From Cytophagales bacterium (GTDB lineage: Bacteria > Bacteroidota > Bacteroidia > Cytophagales > Cyclobacteriaceae), in assembly GCA_003454975.1 (NCBI GenBank), contig DMST01000485.1, positions 853-11,591 on the forward strand: a DNA stretch of 10,739 nt, given 5' to 3'. The notes beneath the pieces are model-generated. The model was not told the DNA's origin, did not search any database, and saw only the letters and a program-made list of their open reading frames with translations. The number at the start of each line of letters is the position of its first letter. Position 1 is the first letter of the stretch. Both the position numbers and the translations under genes were made by a program. Of this stretch, positions 1 through 5,632 are shown piece after piece.

Positions 1-421
1 CAGGCGGTTTGAGCCCCACCAGCCGCAAGTATACCACTAGCTGCCCCCGGTGGTGCGCCAAGTGGTTGTCCATCGTTAGCAGCACACTCTCCTTGGATAC
101 TTTGCCATACCACAGCGCTACAATCTCTGCCAAATCCTCGGCAGGCGCCTGCTGTAGGTATTCTTCTATCGCTTCAAAGAATTCCGTAAGAGATTGAAGC
201 AGGTCTTCTTTGGTTTTGGTTGCCGGTTTGGGCAGTGTTACGCCCGTTACAAAGCGGCTGTGCGTGCGCAACCAAGTAGTAATGTGACTCAGCTGTGACT
301 GGTAGGTTTTGGTGCCTTCCGCAGGCCGAAAGGTCCATTGATCCTCGTTGATGACCTCAATAAACTTGAGGGTATACCGCTTATTTCCTCTCCATTTCTT
401 GATGAGCTCTTTCTTTTCCAT
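1..421 (-). CDS. DinB-like family protein, C-terminus cut by window edge
   Basis: This reading frame opens at an ATG ending at 421 and is still open at base 1, giving 140 residues that start MEKKELIKKW. The protein looks like a DinB/YfiT-type four-helix bundle. His46 lies in QLSHITTW, and a second helix carries NHLAHHRGQLVVYLRLVG, with His120 and His124 spaced as in the DinB metal triad. The ending LRLVGLKPP is also typical. The family is about 150-175 residues long, so only a short tail should be missing. DinB-like proteins are metal-binding; some are thiol-dependent transferases, but most have no known substrate. An in-frame TAA lies about 60 bases upstream with no other ATG between, so the start is well supported. 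No Shine-Dalgarno is visible. It lies about 100 bp downstream of the SRPBCC gene, on the same strand, separated from it by a hairpin. Confidence 0.85.
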   Translation of the reverse strand, partial: MEKKELIKKWRGNKRYTLKFIEVINEDQWTFRPAEGTKTYQSQLSHITTWLRTHSRFVTGVTLPKPATKTKEDLLQSLTEFFEAIEEYLQQAPAEDLAEIVALWYGKVSKESVLLTMDNHLAHHRGQLVVYLRLVGLKPP

Positions 422-467
422 ATCGGGTAGTTTCGTTGGGGGCTCTTGGATAGGTTCATAGGGGTAA

Positions 468-504
468 GAAGTGGCAACTTAACTCCAAGTCATGCCACCA
501 CTTC
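468..504 (-). terminator. Hairpin between SRPBCC and DinB genes
   Basis: An interrupted inverted repeat fills the gap between two minus-strand genes. GTGGCA (471-476) and ACTT (477-480) pair with AAGT (487-490) and TGCCAC (493-498), leaving a six-base loop and a two-base bulge. An alternative outer pairing is GAAGTGG (468-474) with CCACTTC (498-504). It lies 17 bases past the SRPBCC stop codon. No T-run follows on the minus strand, so it could be a weak terminator, an mRNA-stabilising hairpin or chance. Confidence 0.35.
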
Positions 505-520
505 ATTCCCCACCGGGGCC

Positions 521-931
521 TTAGGCCACTTCTGCTAATTTGGCGGCTGAGGCTTGGTAAATCTGCTCGATGTTCTGCTTCAGCTGCACGAAGGTCTCCT
601 CACTGTCTACCTCTAGCTCCAGGTCCCAGAGCAATTCGGTTTGCTCACCGTTCAGCTCGCTTACCCGCATGGTACCTACTATGTCACGGGCCGGAAAGGC
701 CTCCTGCTTGTCGATGCTGTACATAAAGGTTTTGGTGCCCTCCGAAACCAAGATGGTTTCTTCCAGACTGCCGCCTTCGTGCATTTCGCAATACCGGCGG
801 TTACCGCCCTCCAGCTTAGAGGATTTGATGATGGGGATCCAGGCTTCAACACCGTCACCTTTAGCGATGGCATCCCATACTTGAGCTACCGGGGCGGCTA
901 TTTGGTGTTGTGTACTGATAAAACGCTTCAT
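521..931 (-). CDS. SRPBCC (START/Bet v 1-like) family protein
   Basis: This 136-residue protein fits the SRPBCC helix-grip fold, which binds hydrophobic ligands in a deep cavity; Aha1-like and polyketide cyclase-like proteins belong here. The family opening is clear: beta strand 1 is MKRFISTQHQIAAP, followed by the helix VAQVWDAIAKGDGVEAWIP. Then come alternating strands (residues about 38-105, e.g. GTKTFMYSID and TELLWDLELEV) and a long C-terminal amphipathic helix (residues 112-134, EETFVQLKQNIEQIYQASAA). A longer frame reaches 1012, but its extra 27 residues do not fit the fold, so the ATG at 931 is preferred. On the minus strand CATCTTTG (967-974) resembles the Bacteroidota -7 box with one mismatch and no clear -33 partner. 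The AraC gene ends 93 bp upstream on the same strand, so co-regulation is plausible. The ligand is unknown. Confidence 0.85.
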   Translation of the reverse strand: MKRFISTQHQIAAPVAQVWDAIAKGDGVEAWIPIIKSSKLEGGNRRYCEMHEGGSLEETILVSEGTKTFMYSIDKQEAFPARDIVGTMRVSELNGEQTELLWDLELEVDSEETFVQLKQNIEQIYQASAAKLAEVA

Positions 932-1024
932 TGTGTCCGTGTTTTTGATTGAAAAAATTAATGACACAAAGATGCGCGGGCTGCATGGCCCTACTTGGGT
1001 AGAAGAGATCAAGGATTTGGTAAA

Positions 1025-1870
1025 TCAGGTCAGATGCTGGTTTTGGTAGGCTGACGGCGGCAGACCGTATTTGCGGGCAAACGCCTTAGAGAAGTTGCTG
1101 ATATCACCAAAGCCACAGTCAAAACACACCTCAGTGACCCGGGCGGACGATGTACTGAGTAGCTGAGCCGCACGTTCCAGCCGTTTGGTTTGCATATACT
1201 GCCCTGGAGCAATGCCGTACAGCTCTTTGAATTTTCGCTTAAACGACGAAACACTCATGTTGAGCAACGTAGCGTATTCTTCCAGAGTAAGCTGGTGAAA
1301 GATGTGCTCCTTGATTACCGATTTGAAACCTACCTGATAGGGATTGAACAAGTCGGACAGAATTTCTCGGATGCCGTTGCTATTGAGTTGATATAATAAA
1401 GCGATCAGTTCTTTCAGCTTGAGCGCTACGGTATCGGGCGTAAATAATTCGGGATGGTTAAAATAGATCAGCAAGCTGCCGATATAGCTTTTCAGGATTT
1501 CGTTTTTCTCAATCTTTTGAAATACCCGCGAGCCATCACCCACGGGCTTTTGAAGGTATTCTGGGATTTGGTCTTCAAAAATCAGTTGAATAACGTCTGG
1601 GTAAAAGTGAATCGCGATGGCCTCATAGGGGTCGGCCTGTTCGGTAACCTGCCAACTGTTGATAAAGCTACCACACTTCATAAGCACACTGGTGTCACTA
1701 GATAGCCCGTCTGTGTGCTCAGCCGCATACAATTCCGAACGCCCCTGCATGCTATAGATCAGGCAGGCTTCATCTTCCATGCTTTCTATCGCACGAAGCG
1801 GTGGTTTGAACTTTACCCGTTCGAAGATTGTCTTTTCCAGCAGCGTTATTTTCTGATTTTCCAGAACCAT
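1025..1870 (-). CDS. AraC-family transcriptional regulator (ExsA-like N-terminus)
   Basis: This 281-residue regulator has a C-terminal AraC DNA-binding domain with two helix-turn-helix motifs. The first is at residues about 194-219 (LTLEEYATLLNMSVSSFKRK). The second is at about 243-269 (VTEVCFDCGFGDISNFSKAF), followed by the usual end YGLPPSAYQ. The N-terminal half (about 30-110) looks like a small beta barrel of the ExsA/cupin-like kind, with the stretch SVLMKCGSFINSW seen in many Bacteroidota AraC proteins. It probably binds an effector or partner and controls the SRPBCC gene directly downstream, an inference from position only. The start is MVLENQK at 1870; a 15-bp palindrome lies just upstream and may be an operator. 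The lipoprotein gene upstream is separated by 183 bp, so this gene likely has its own promoter. Confidence 0.93.
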   Translation of the reverse strand: MVLENQKITLLEKTIFERVKFKPPLRAIESMEDEACLIYSMQGRSELYAAEHTDGLSSDTSVLMKCGSFINSWQVTEQADPYEAIAIHFYPDVIQLIFEDQIPEYLQKPVGDGSRVFQKIEKNEILKSYIGSLLIYFNHPELFTPDTVALKLKELIALLYQLNSNGIREILSDLFNPYQVGFKSVIKEHIFHQLTLEEYATLLNMSVSSFKRKFKELYGIAPGQYMQTKRLERAAQLLSTSSARVTEVCFDCGFGDISNFSKAFARKYGLPPSAYQNQHLT

Positions 1871-1876
1871 GGTGCC

Positions 1877-1891
1877 ATAGGGTTATCCTAT
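1877..1891. promoter_or_regulatory. Small palindrome upstream of AraC gene
   Basis: ATAGG-gttat-CCTAT forms a perfect 5-5-5 inverted repeat that begins six bases before the AraC start codon. Such a position suits an autoregulatory operator or a leader hairpin covering the translation start. It is short enough to arise by chance. Confidence 0.25.
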
Positions 1892-1992
1892 AGCAAGTAT
1901 GCCAAAAAAATCTCAAACTGCTCCTTTGAAAACCGGAACCTCATCTTGCCGACAAGGACCTGGATTCGATTCCGGATCGTAGTTGCCGTGCC

Positions 1993-2021
1993 ATCATGTT
2001 CCTTCTCATACTCAACATGAT
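1993..2021. repeat. 8-bp perfect inverted repeat downstream of lipoprotein gene
   Basis: ATCATGTT (1993-2000) and AACATGAT (2014-2021) are exact reverse complements with 13 bases between them. They lie 33 bases past the stop of the minus-strand lipoprotein gene and about 120 bases ahead of the AraC start. No T-run follows, so this is either a weak transcript-end hairpin or a dyad operator for the AraC promoter. The rest of the 1871-2053 spacer shows no gene. Confidence 0.35.
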
Positions 2022-2053
2022 CAGTAACCTGCAAGAATAGCCTCTGTGGAAAC

Positions 2054-2383
2054 CTAATCGGTCAGTTCTACGAGCTCGATGGCTTCCACCTCGATACCGT
2101 TACCGCAAAAGGACTCAGAATCAGACCAATTCAAGCGTACGGTGATGGGAAACTCCATATTGTCCAAGTCAATACCGGATCCTTCTGGCAATACCTCGAA
2201 CCTTCGGAGGTCGTCCTCTTGCCCATCCAGAAAGATCATCCAGCCACCGCAGCAGCCACATAAAGTGAAATCGTAGCCTTCTATCACGGCTTCCGACTCA
2301 AAGGTGAAATTTTCTCCAATGGCACATCCACTGAGGCATACTACTCCGAGGAGGAAGGTAAAAGTGGTAACTATCCTTTTCAT
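2054..2383 (-). CDS. Hypothetical lipoprotein with CGCCGG motif
   Basis: This 109-residue protein starts MKRIVTTFTFLLGVVCLSGC, a type II signal peptide whose lipobox is LSGC with Cys20 as the lipidated residue. The mature part of about 90 residues contains EGYDFTLCGCCGGWMIFLDG (Cys42, Cys44, Cys45), a strand-rich middle (EFPITVRLNWSD) and one more cysteine, Cys93, in SESFCGNG. The pattern resembles small Bacteroidota lipoproteins with a CxCCGG core and a beta-sandwich look; their function is unknown. The four mature cysteines could form disulphides in the periplasm or bind metal; neither is shown here. The gene is divergent from the deaminase-like gene, with about 250 bp between start codons. 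There is no clear -7 box. Existence and export are well supported; the role is not. Confidence 0.85.
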   Translation of the reverse strand: MKRIVTTFTFLLGVVCLSGCAIGENFTFESEAVIEGYDFTLCGCCGGWMIFLDGQEDDLRRFEVLPEGSGIDLDNMEFPITVRLNWSDSESFCGNGIEVEAIELVELTD

Positions 2384-2593
2384 AATTGGGAGATTGTGAG
2401 TGGGTTATAACCGATAGACCCGCTCTAGGCCACTGCCGTTGGTTCAGCGGCCAATTCTTGCCGTACTCTTGCCTTGGCATGCCTTCATCTTATTGCTCAG
2501 TCAGCATACCGGTTTCCTACTCTGATTTATTGCACTCGTACCCAAAACCTTTCGCCTTATGGTGGTTTCTGCCAGGCAACGGTATCCGAGCGG

Positions 2594-2601
2594 TAGGTTT
2601 G
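2594..2601 (+). promoter_or_regulatory. Perfect TAnnTTTG -7 box ahead of deaminase-like gene
   Basis: TAGGTTTG matches the Bacteroidota sigma factor -7 consensus TAnnTTTG exactly on the plus strand. The expected -33 element is weak (TCTG ending at 2571). Transcription from here would begin near 2607-2610, leaving a leader of about 20-25 bases before the ATG at 2631 and excluding the earlier ATG at 2559. Confidence 0.45.
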
Positions 2602-2630
2602 AGCATGACAAATCAAAACCCCAATCAAAA

Positions 2631-3134
2631 ATGGACAGACAACCTAGAACCAGAAACCGCTCCTGGGATGCTCTTCAGCCGGTGCTAACGAATCGTTGGA
2701 GCAGTCTTTTTTCGGCCGCCCTCGAGAAATGGAAAGAAGATCAGTCTTTGGTGGGCCAGGGAGAAGGAAACTGCAGTGCAAAAATCGACACCAAGAGTGG
2801 CGTGGAGGTTGTAGGATGTTTCCATGCGGATACAGGCATACACGCTGAGATTGATGCCTGGCTGAAAGTGGGGGATACCAGTAAGGTGAAGAAAATTAAT
2901 ATTTCCTCCGCACCGTGTCCCCGGTGTGCAGTAGTGTTTGAGTGTCTAGGACTTTCAGCTAAGGTGTACCACCGCCCGTCTTCCTCTCGGGGTGGACCCT
3001 CCTGGGGGTATCCTGAAGCACAAAGAGTGGAATTGCTGACGCTGCTCTGTGCCGGCGTGCTTTCCGGTTCAGAGATTGACAAATACCAGGACCAGATCTA
3101 CAACTATTTTGTTGGCTTAGCCTGGAAGCCGTAA
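2631..3134 (+). CDS. Stand-alone cytidine-deaminase-fold protein (HAE/PCxxC)
   Basis: This 167-residue protein carries the zinc signature of the cytidine/nucleic-acid deaminase superfamily. His71-Ala-Glu73 would give one zinc ligand and the catalytic glutamate; Pro95-Cys96-Pro-Arg-Cys99 would give the two cysteine ligands. Order and spacing match the fold: an N-terminal helix (SSLFSAALEKWKED), a two-strand hairpin (about 48-66), the HAE helix, a strand (KKINISSA) running into PCPRC, another strand (AKVYHRP) and a closing helix (EAQRVELLTLLCAG). The flanks do not look like housekeeping CDA, dCMP deaminase, TadA or RibD. The closest in style are compact deaminases of polymorphic toxins and related orphans, but no signal peptide, delivery domain or neighbouring immunity gene is visible. 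The substrate is unknown. A longer frame from 2559 exists; the ATG at 2631 is chosen because a -7 box sits at 2594. It is the only plus-strand gene in the first 8 kb. Confidence 0.8.
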   Translation: MDRQPRTRNRSWDALQPVLTNRWSSLFSAALEKWKEDQSLVGQGEGNCSAKIDTKSGVEVVGCFHADTGIHAEIDAWLKVGDTSKVKKINISSAPCPRCAVVFECLGLSAKVYHRPSSSRGGPSWGYPEAQRVELLTLLCAGVLSGSEIDKYQDQIYNYFVGLAWKP

Positions 3135-3221
3135 ACCGGGTATTCCATGTTACCCCAAATCTGACTGCGTTGGTGTGGGTAGTGCCCGGGGCCTGGTGGT
3201 CATAGTATGAAGCGCTACCCG

Positions 3222-3704
3222 CTATTTTTCTACCAAAATCCCACTCTGCAGCGTATAGCTTTTCTGCTCCCTTCTGGACAATACAATTTCATGAATCCCG
3301 TCATCGTCAGTATCCTCAATTTCAAACAGATCACTGGGGATAATAAAGAAATTCCACCAGCTGTATTTATAAATAACGATACCGTTCAAGGCACCATAAG
3401 TCGAGCTGGCATCAGGAATGGTGATAACTATTTCCTGATCTTCATTTGCCGTGTCCAGCTCCACCCTTTGTATCCATTCATCCCTGATCATGGCGTTGCC
3501 AATGGTATGCTGGGAAAGCATTCGGAAATCTGAGGATAAGGTTACTTCTACGATACGGTCTTTGGGTTGCTCAATGGTGAGGTAGGTGAACTCATCTAGC
3601 TGTATTTCCTTCGAAAAGCGCTCTTGAGCCCAACTTGGTAAGTAAGTGGTCAGGAAGCCAAGCAACCCAAAAAATGTGGAAGTAATTAAACGTGAACGCT
3701 TCAT
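3222..3704 (-). CDS. Secreted hypothetical protein with one DxDxDG motif
   Basis: This 160-residue protein starts with a Sec signal peptide: basic MKRSR, a hydrophobic core at residues 7-22 (TSTFFGLLGFLTTY) and a likely cut after Ala26 in SWA-QE. The mature part is strand-rich (VEVTLSSDF, QEIVITIPDAS, NGIVIYKYSWW). Near its end it contains FEIEDTDDDGIHEIVLS: Asp131-x-Asp133-x-Asp135-Gly with Glu139, the calcium-loop pattern of FG-GAP/VCBS repeats, here as a single copy. That suggests a periplasmic or secreted calcium-stabilised domain. It does not match a family I can name. Its start is 84 bp from the DUF2200 stop on the same strand, so the two could be co-transcribed. It converges with the deaminase-like gene over an 87-bp spacer. 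Confidence 0.8.
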   Translation of the reverse strand: MKRSRLITSTFFGLLGFLTTYLPSWAQERFSKEIQLDEFTYLTIEQPKDRIVEVTLSSDFRMLSQHTIGNAMIRDEWIQRVELDTANEDQEIVITIPDASSTYGALNGIVIYKYSWWNFFIIPSDLFEIEDTDDDGIHEIVLSRREQKSYTLQSGILVEK

Positions 3705-3739
3705 AAAGGATTTTGCTTCTAAGCTATACGGAGTAGGCC

Positions 3740-3760
3740 GGTAAGTACCTCCTACTTGCC
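3740..3760. repeat. Imperfect hairpin between DUF2200 and secreted-protein genes
   Basis: GGTAAGTA (3740-3747) pairs with TACTTGCC (3753-3760) over seven of eight positions around a five-base loop. It lies about 30-50 bases past the DUF2200 stop on the minus strand. There is no T-run. It may separate the two genes transcriptionally or be incidental. Confidence 0.25.
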
Positions 3761-3788
3761 ACGTAGAACGACGTAAATCCCCCGCTTC

Positions 3789-4169
3789 TTATTTGGGCTG
3801 GCGCAAGATCTTCTCCATTTTCTTACCCTTGGCCAACTCGTCCACCAGTTTGTCCAGGTACCGGGTCTGTTGCGTCAACGGGGTCTGAATTTCCTCCACC
3901 CGGTATCCGCAAATCACGCCTTTGATCAGCCCGGCATTGGGGTTTACGTTGGCTTGGGCAAAGAAGGCCTCGAAGGTGGCTTCTTCTTCCACGAGCCTCG
4001 AAAGAGTCTCGCCATCAAAACCTGTAAGCCACTCGATTACCTCGTGCAGCTCGGCTAGGGTGCGGCCTTTTTTCTCCACTTTTTCCACGTAGTGAGGATA
4101 CACGGATGCAAAAGTCATGGAAGCTATCCGCGCGTCGTGTTCGGGGGTGGTGATACCGGTGGCAGGCAT
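3789..4169 (-). CDS. DUF2200 family protein
   Basis: This 126-residue protein is a full-length member of the DUF2200 family, recognised from [18 protein letters not shown], the helix [13 protein letters not shown], the block [20 protein letters not shown] and the ending [20 protein letters not shown]. Family members are small cytosolic proteins found in many bacteria; no biochemical role is established. The charged, mostly helical sequence without signal peptide or membrane segment fits a soluble protein. The start at 4169 leaves ten residues before the conserved HDARI block, as is common in the family. A possible promoter (minus-strand TTG and ATTTTTTG) lies 31-63 bases upstream. The next gene on the strand is the secreted protein at 3222-3704. 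Confidence 0.93.
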   Translation of the reverse strand: MPATGITTPEHDARIASMTFASVYPHYVEKVEKKGRTLAELHEVIEWLTGFDGETLSRLVEEEATFEAFFAQANVNPNAGLIKGVICGYRVEEIQTPLTQQTRYLDKLVDELAKGKKMEKILRQPK

Positions 4170-4200
4170 AATGGATCAGATTTGAAGTGCTAAGATCGAT

Positions 4201-4232
4201 CAAAAAATGAGGTGTGCGTCCTCCTGTTTCAA
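4201..4232 (-). promoter_or_regulatory. Candidate promoter of DUF2200 gene
   Basis: Read on the minus strand, TTG (4230-4232) is followed after 21 bases by ATTTTTTG (4201-4208), which matches TAnnTTTG at all fixed positions except the first two. The spacing is close to that of Bacteroidota vegetative promoters, and the ATG follows about 31 bases later. The match is partial. Confidence 0.3.
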
Positions 4233-4455
4233 GGTAATCATTTACGCGGATACATGCTGGAGGTTTTTGGGGCCCCATTAAAAGTCAGACACACCTAGCT
4301 AAGCGTGCCCAGCCGGGTGTGCCTAGGTCAAGGATAGTTTGTTTTCTTGTATCTGGGCGGCTCCGCTATAGCACTCAAAATCAGGTCTGCACAGCAACAC
4401 TCTACCCAACTTGAATTTTGCAATGTACTCATTTATAAGCCCTTGTAAAATCAGT

Positions 4456-4482
4456 GGTAAGACGACTTTAAGTCGTCCCACC
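4456..4482. promoter_or_regulatory. Strong symmetric dyad centred at 4469
   Basis: GACGACTT (4461-4468) and AAGTCGTC (4470-4477) are exact reverse complements around one central base. The symmetry resumes with GGT (4456-4458) and ACC (4480-4482) after two unmatched pairs. As RNA it forms a seven-base stem with a three-base loop. It lies about 100 bases beyond the aldo/keto reductase stop, so a transcript-end hairpin is possible, but no T-run follows on either strand. The odd-length symmetry also suits an operator for a dimeric repressor. Confidence 0.45.
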
Positions 4483-4578
4483 ACGATGTCATCTTGTCAA
4501 TTTATGTGACGCGTGCGGTATTACCTCTGGCAGAGTATTCTCCCCTGCGTGCAATAGTAGAGGTAAAACTGATTACCC

Positions 4579-5544
4579 TCAATACCGCTCCCCCACCGTT
4601 TCCTTGGGCAGGTTTTCCTCAATCACAGCCAGATCGGCTGCAGAAAGCTCTACCCTTAGCGCACCTAGATTCTCCTCCAGCCGGTGGATTTTGCGGGTGC
4701 CGGGTATGGTGGTGATCTCGTTGTTCTGCTGCAGAATCCAGGCCAAGGCCATCTGCGCCTTGGTTACGCCTTTGCTTTGGGCCAGCTCCTCTATCACCTC
4801 TACAAACTTGAGGTTCTGCTGAATGGCCTCGTCCGTAAAACGAGGGTTGTTTAGGCGGAAGTCACCGGGCTCCAGATCGGCCCGGCTTTGGATGGCCCCC
4901 CTGAGGAAGCCCCGGCCCAGCGGGCTATAAGCCACGAAGGTGATGCCTAGCTCCTGGCAGGTGGCAAACAGATCCTGCTCGGGGTCCCGGCTCCACAAGG
5001 AGTACTCCGTCTGTAGCGCGCTGATGGGATGTACCGCATGCGCCCGGCGAAGGGTTTCGGGGTCTACCTCCGAGAGGCCAACGGCCTTCACCTTGCCCTG
5101 CTGCACCAGCTCGGCCATAGCGCCTACAATCTCCTCAATTTCCACCTCGGGGTCCTTACGGTGCATGTAGTATAGGTCTATCACCTCCGTGCCAAGGCGC
5201 TTCAGGCTGGCTTCGGCCGCCTGTCGGATGTAGTCCGGCTTGCCGCTCATGCCCAGGAACTCACCTTTGGGGCCACGCATGATGCCAAACTTGGTGGCCA
5301 GGACCACCTCGTCCCAACGGCCCTGGAAGGCCTTTCCCAGTAGCTCCTCGTTGGCACCGCTGCCGTACATGTCGGCAGTGTCCAAAAAGTTGACGCCCAG
5401 CTCCACCGCCTTGTGCAACGTCTGGATGGACTCCTGCTCGTCAAACGAGCCATAAAACTCAGACATACCCATGCAGCCCAGGCCTATCCGGTTGATCTTC
5501 AAGTTGCTGTGTCCTATTGTCGTATTCGTGTTCATGATGCTCAT
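4579..5544 (-). CDS. Aldo/keto reductase
   Basis: This 321-residue protein is a complete NADPH-dependent aldo/keto reductase of the YakC/AKR13-like, potassium-channel-beta-like group. It folds as a TIM barrel and reduces aldehydes or ketones to alcohols in the cytosol. The catalytic tetrad is visible: Asp55 and Tyr60 in [10 protein letters not shown], Lys85 in VVLATKFG and His128 in [10 protein letters not shown]. Cofactor-binding parts follow: [13 protein letters not shown] near residue 210 and [19 protein letters not shown] near 278-300, where the basic residues hold the NADPH phosphate. The start MSIMNTNT has a second ATG three codons in; either could be used. The AraC gene ends 88 bp upstream on the same strand. 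A perfect -7 box and a palindrome lie in that gap, so the gene may be made from the operon and from its own regulated promoter. The physiological substrate cannot be read from sequence. Confidence 0.96.
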   Translation of the reverse strand: MSIMNTNTTIGHSNLKINRIGLGCMGMSEFYGSFDEQESIQTLHKAVELGVNFLDTADMYGSGANEELLGKAFQGRWDEVVLATKFGIMRGPKGEFLGMSGKPDYIRQAAEASLKRLGTEVIDLYYMHRKDPEVEIEEIVGAMAELVQQGKVKAVGLSEVDPETLRRAHAVHPISALQTEYSLWSRDPEQDLFATCQELGITFVAYSPLGRGFLRGAIQSRADLEPGDFRLNNPRFTDEAIQQNLKFVEVIEELAQSKGVTKAQMALAWILQQNNEITTIPGTRKIHRLEENLGALRVELSAADLAVIEENLPKETVGERY

Positions 5545-5608
5545 GTTTTTGTGTTGGGTACAAAGGTGCAGCCGGGCAAGTGCTTTTGGCTGACCCTAAT
5601 CCAAGGAG

Positions 5609-5629
5609 AAAGGACCCTTTTCAAAGATA
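5609..5629 (-). promoter_or_regulatory. -7 box plus palindrome ahead of the reductase gene
   Basis: On the minus strand TATCTTTG (5622-5629) matches TAnnTTTG exactly, just past the AraC stop codon and 77 bases before the reductase ATG. Directly downstream is the palindrome AAAGG-AC-CCTTT (5609-5620), which would cover the expected transcription start. No -33 TTG is found at the right distance, so the promoter may need an activator; the upstream AraC protein is the obvious candidate. Confidence 0.4.
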
Positions 5630-5632
5630 CTC

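Larger units (their letters stand above)
4170..4578. other. 409-bp intergenic region with several palindromes, no gene seen
   Basis: No convincing coding sequence is visible here. The region holds the candidate DUF2200 promoter, a 10-bp palindrome TGGGGCCCCA (4268-4277), a weak dyad CACACC (4290-4295) / GGTGTG (4316-4321), an AT-richer middle around 4410-4450, and the strong dyad centred on 4469. It is the longest gene-free stretch in the window and separates the DUF2200 gene from the end of the reductase operon. Confidence 0.6.

Noticed and set aside
641..952. Open plus-strand frame of 103 codons opposite the SRPBCC gene
   Set aside because: It is the antisense shadow of a protein with clear fold signature and has no family features itself.
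1454..2020. Plus-strand frames opposite the AraC gene and its upstream spacer
   Set aside because: Composition is explained by the complement of the AraC gene; no motif, no promoter.
2386..2688. Plus-strand frame of 100 codons upstream of the deaminase-like gene, considered as an immunity or antitoxin gene
   Set aside because: It overlaps the deaminase start in another frame, contains no recognisable fold or hydrophobic pattern, and the -7 box at 2594 falls inside it.
2741..3082. Minus-strand frame of 113 codons across the deaminase-like gene, considered as an overlapping partner gene
   Set aside because: It is the complement of the HAE/PCxxC coding region and low in plausible protein features.
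3138..3155. GGGTA/TACCC stem after the deaminase-like gene, considered as a terminator
   Set aside because: Five pairs with an eight-base loop and no T-run; too weak to call.
4290..4321. CACACC/GGTGTG dyad in the 409-bp spacer, considered as a riboswitch or terminator
   Set aside because: Only six pairs with a 20-base loop; no T-run and no known aptamer pattern.
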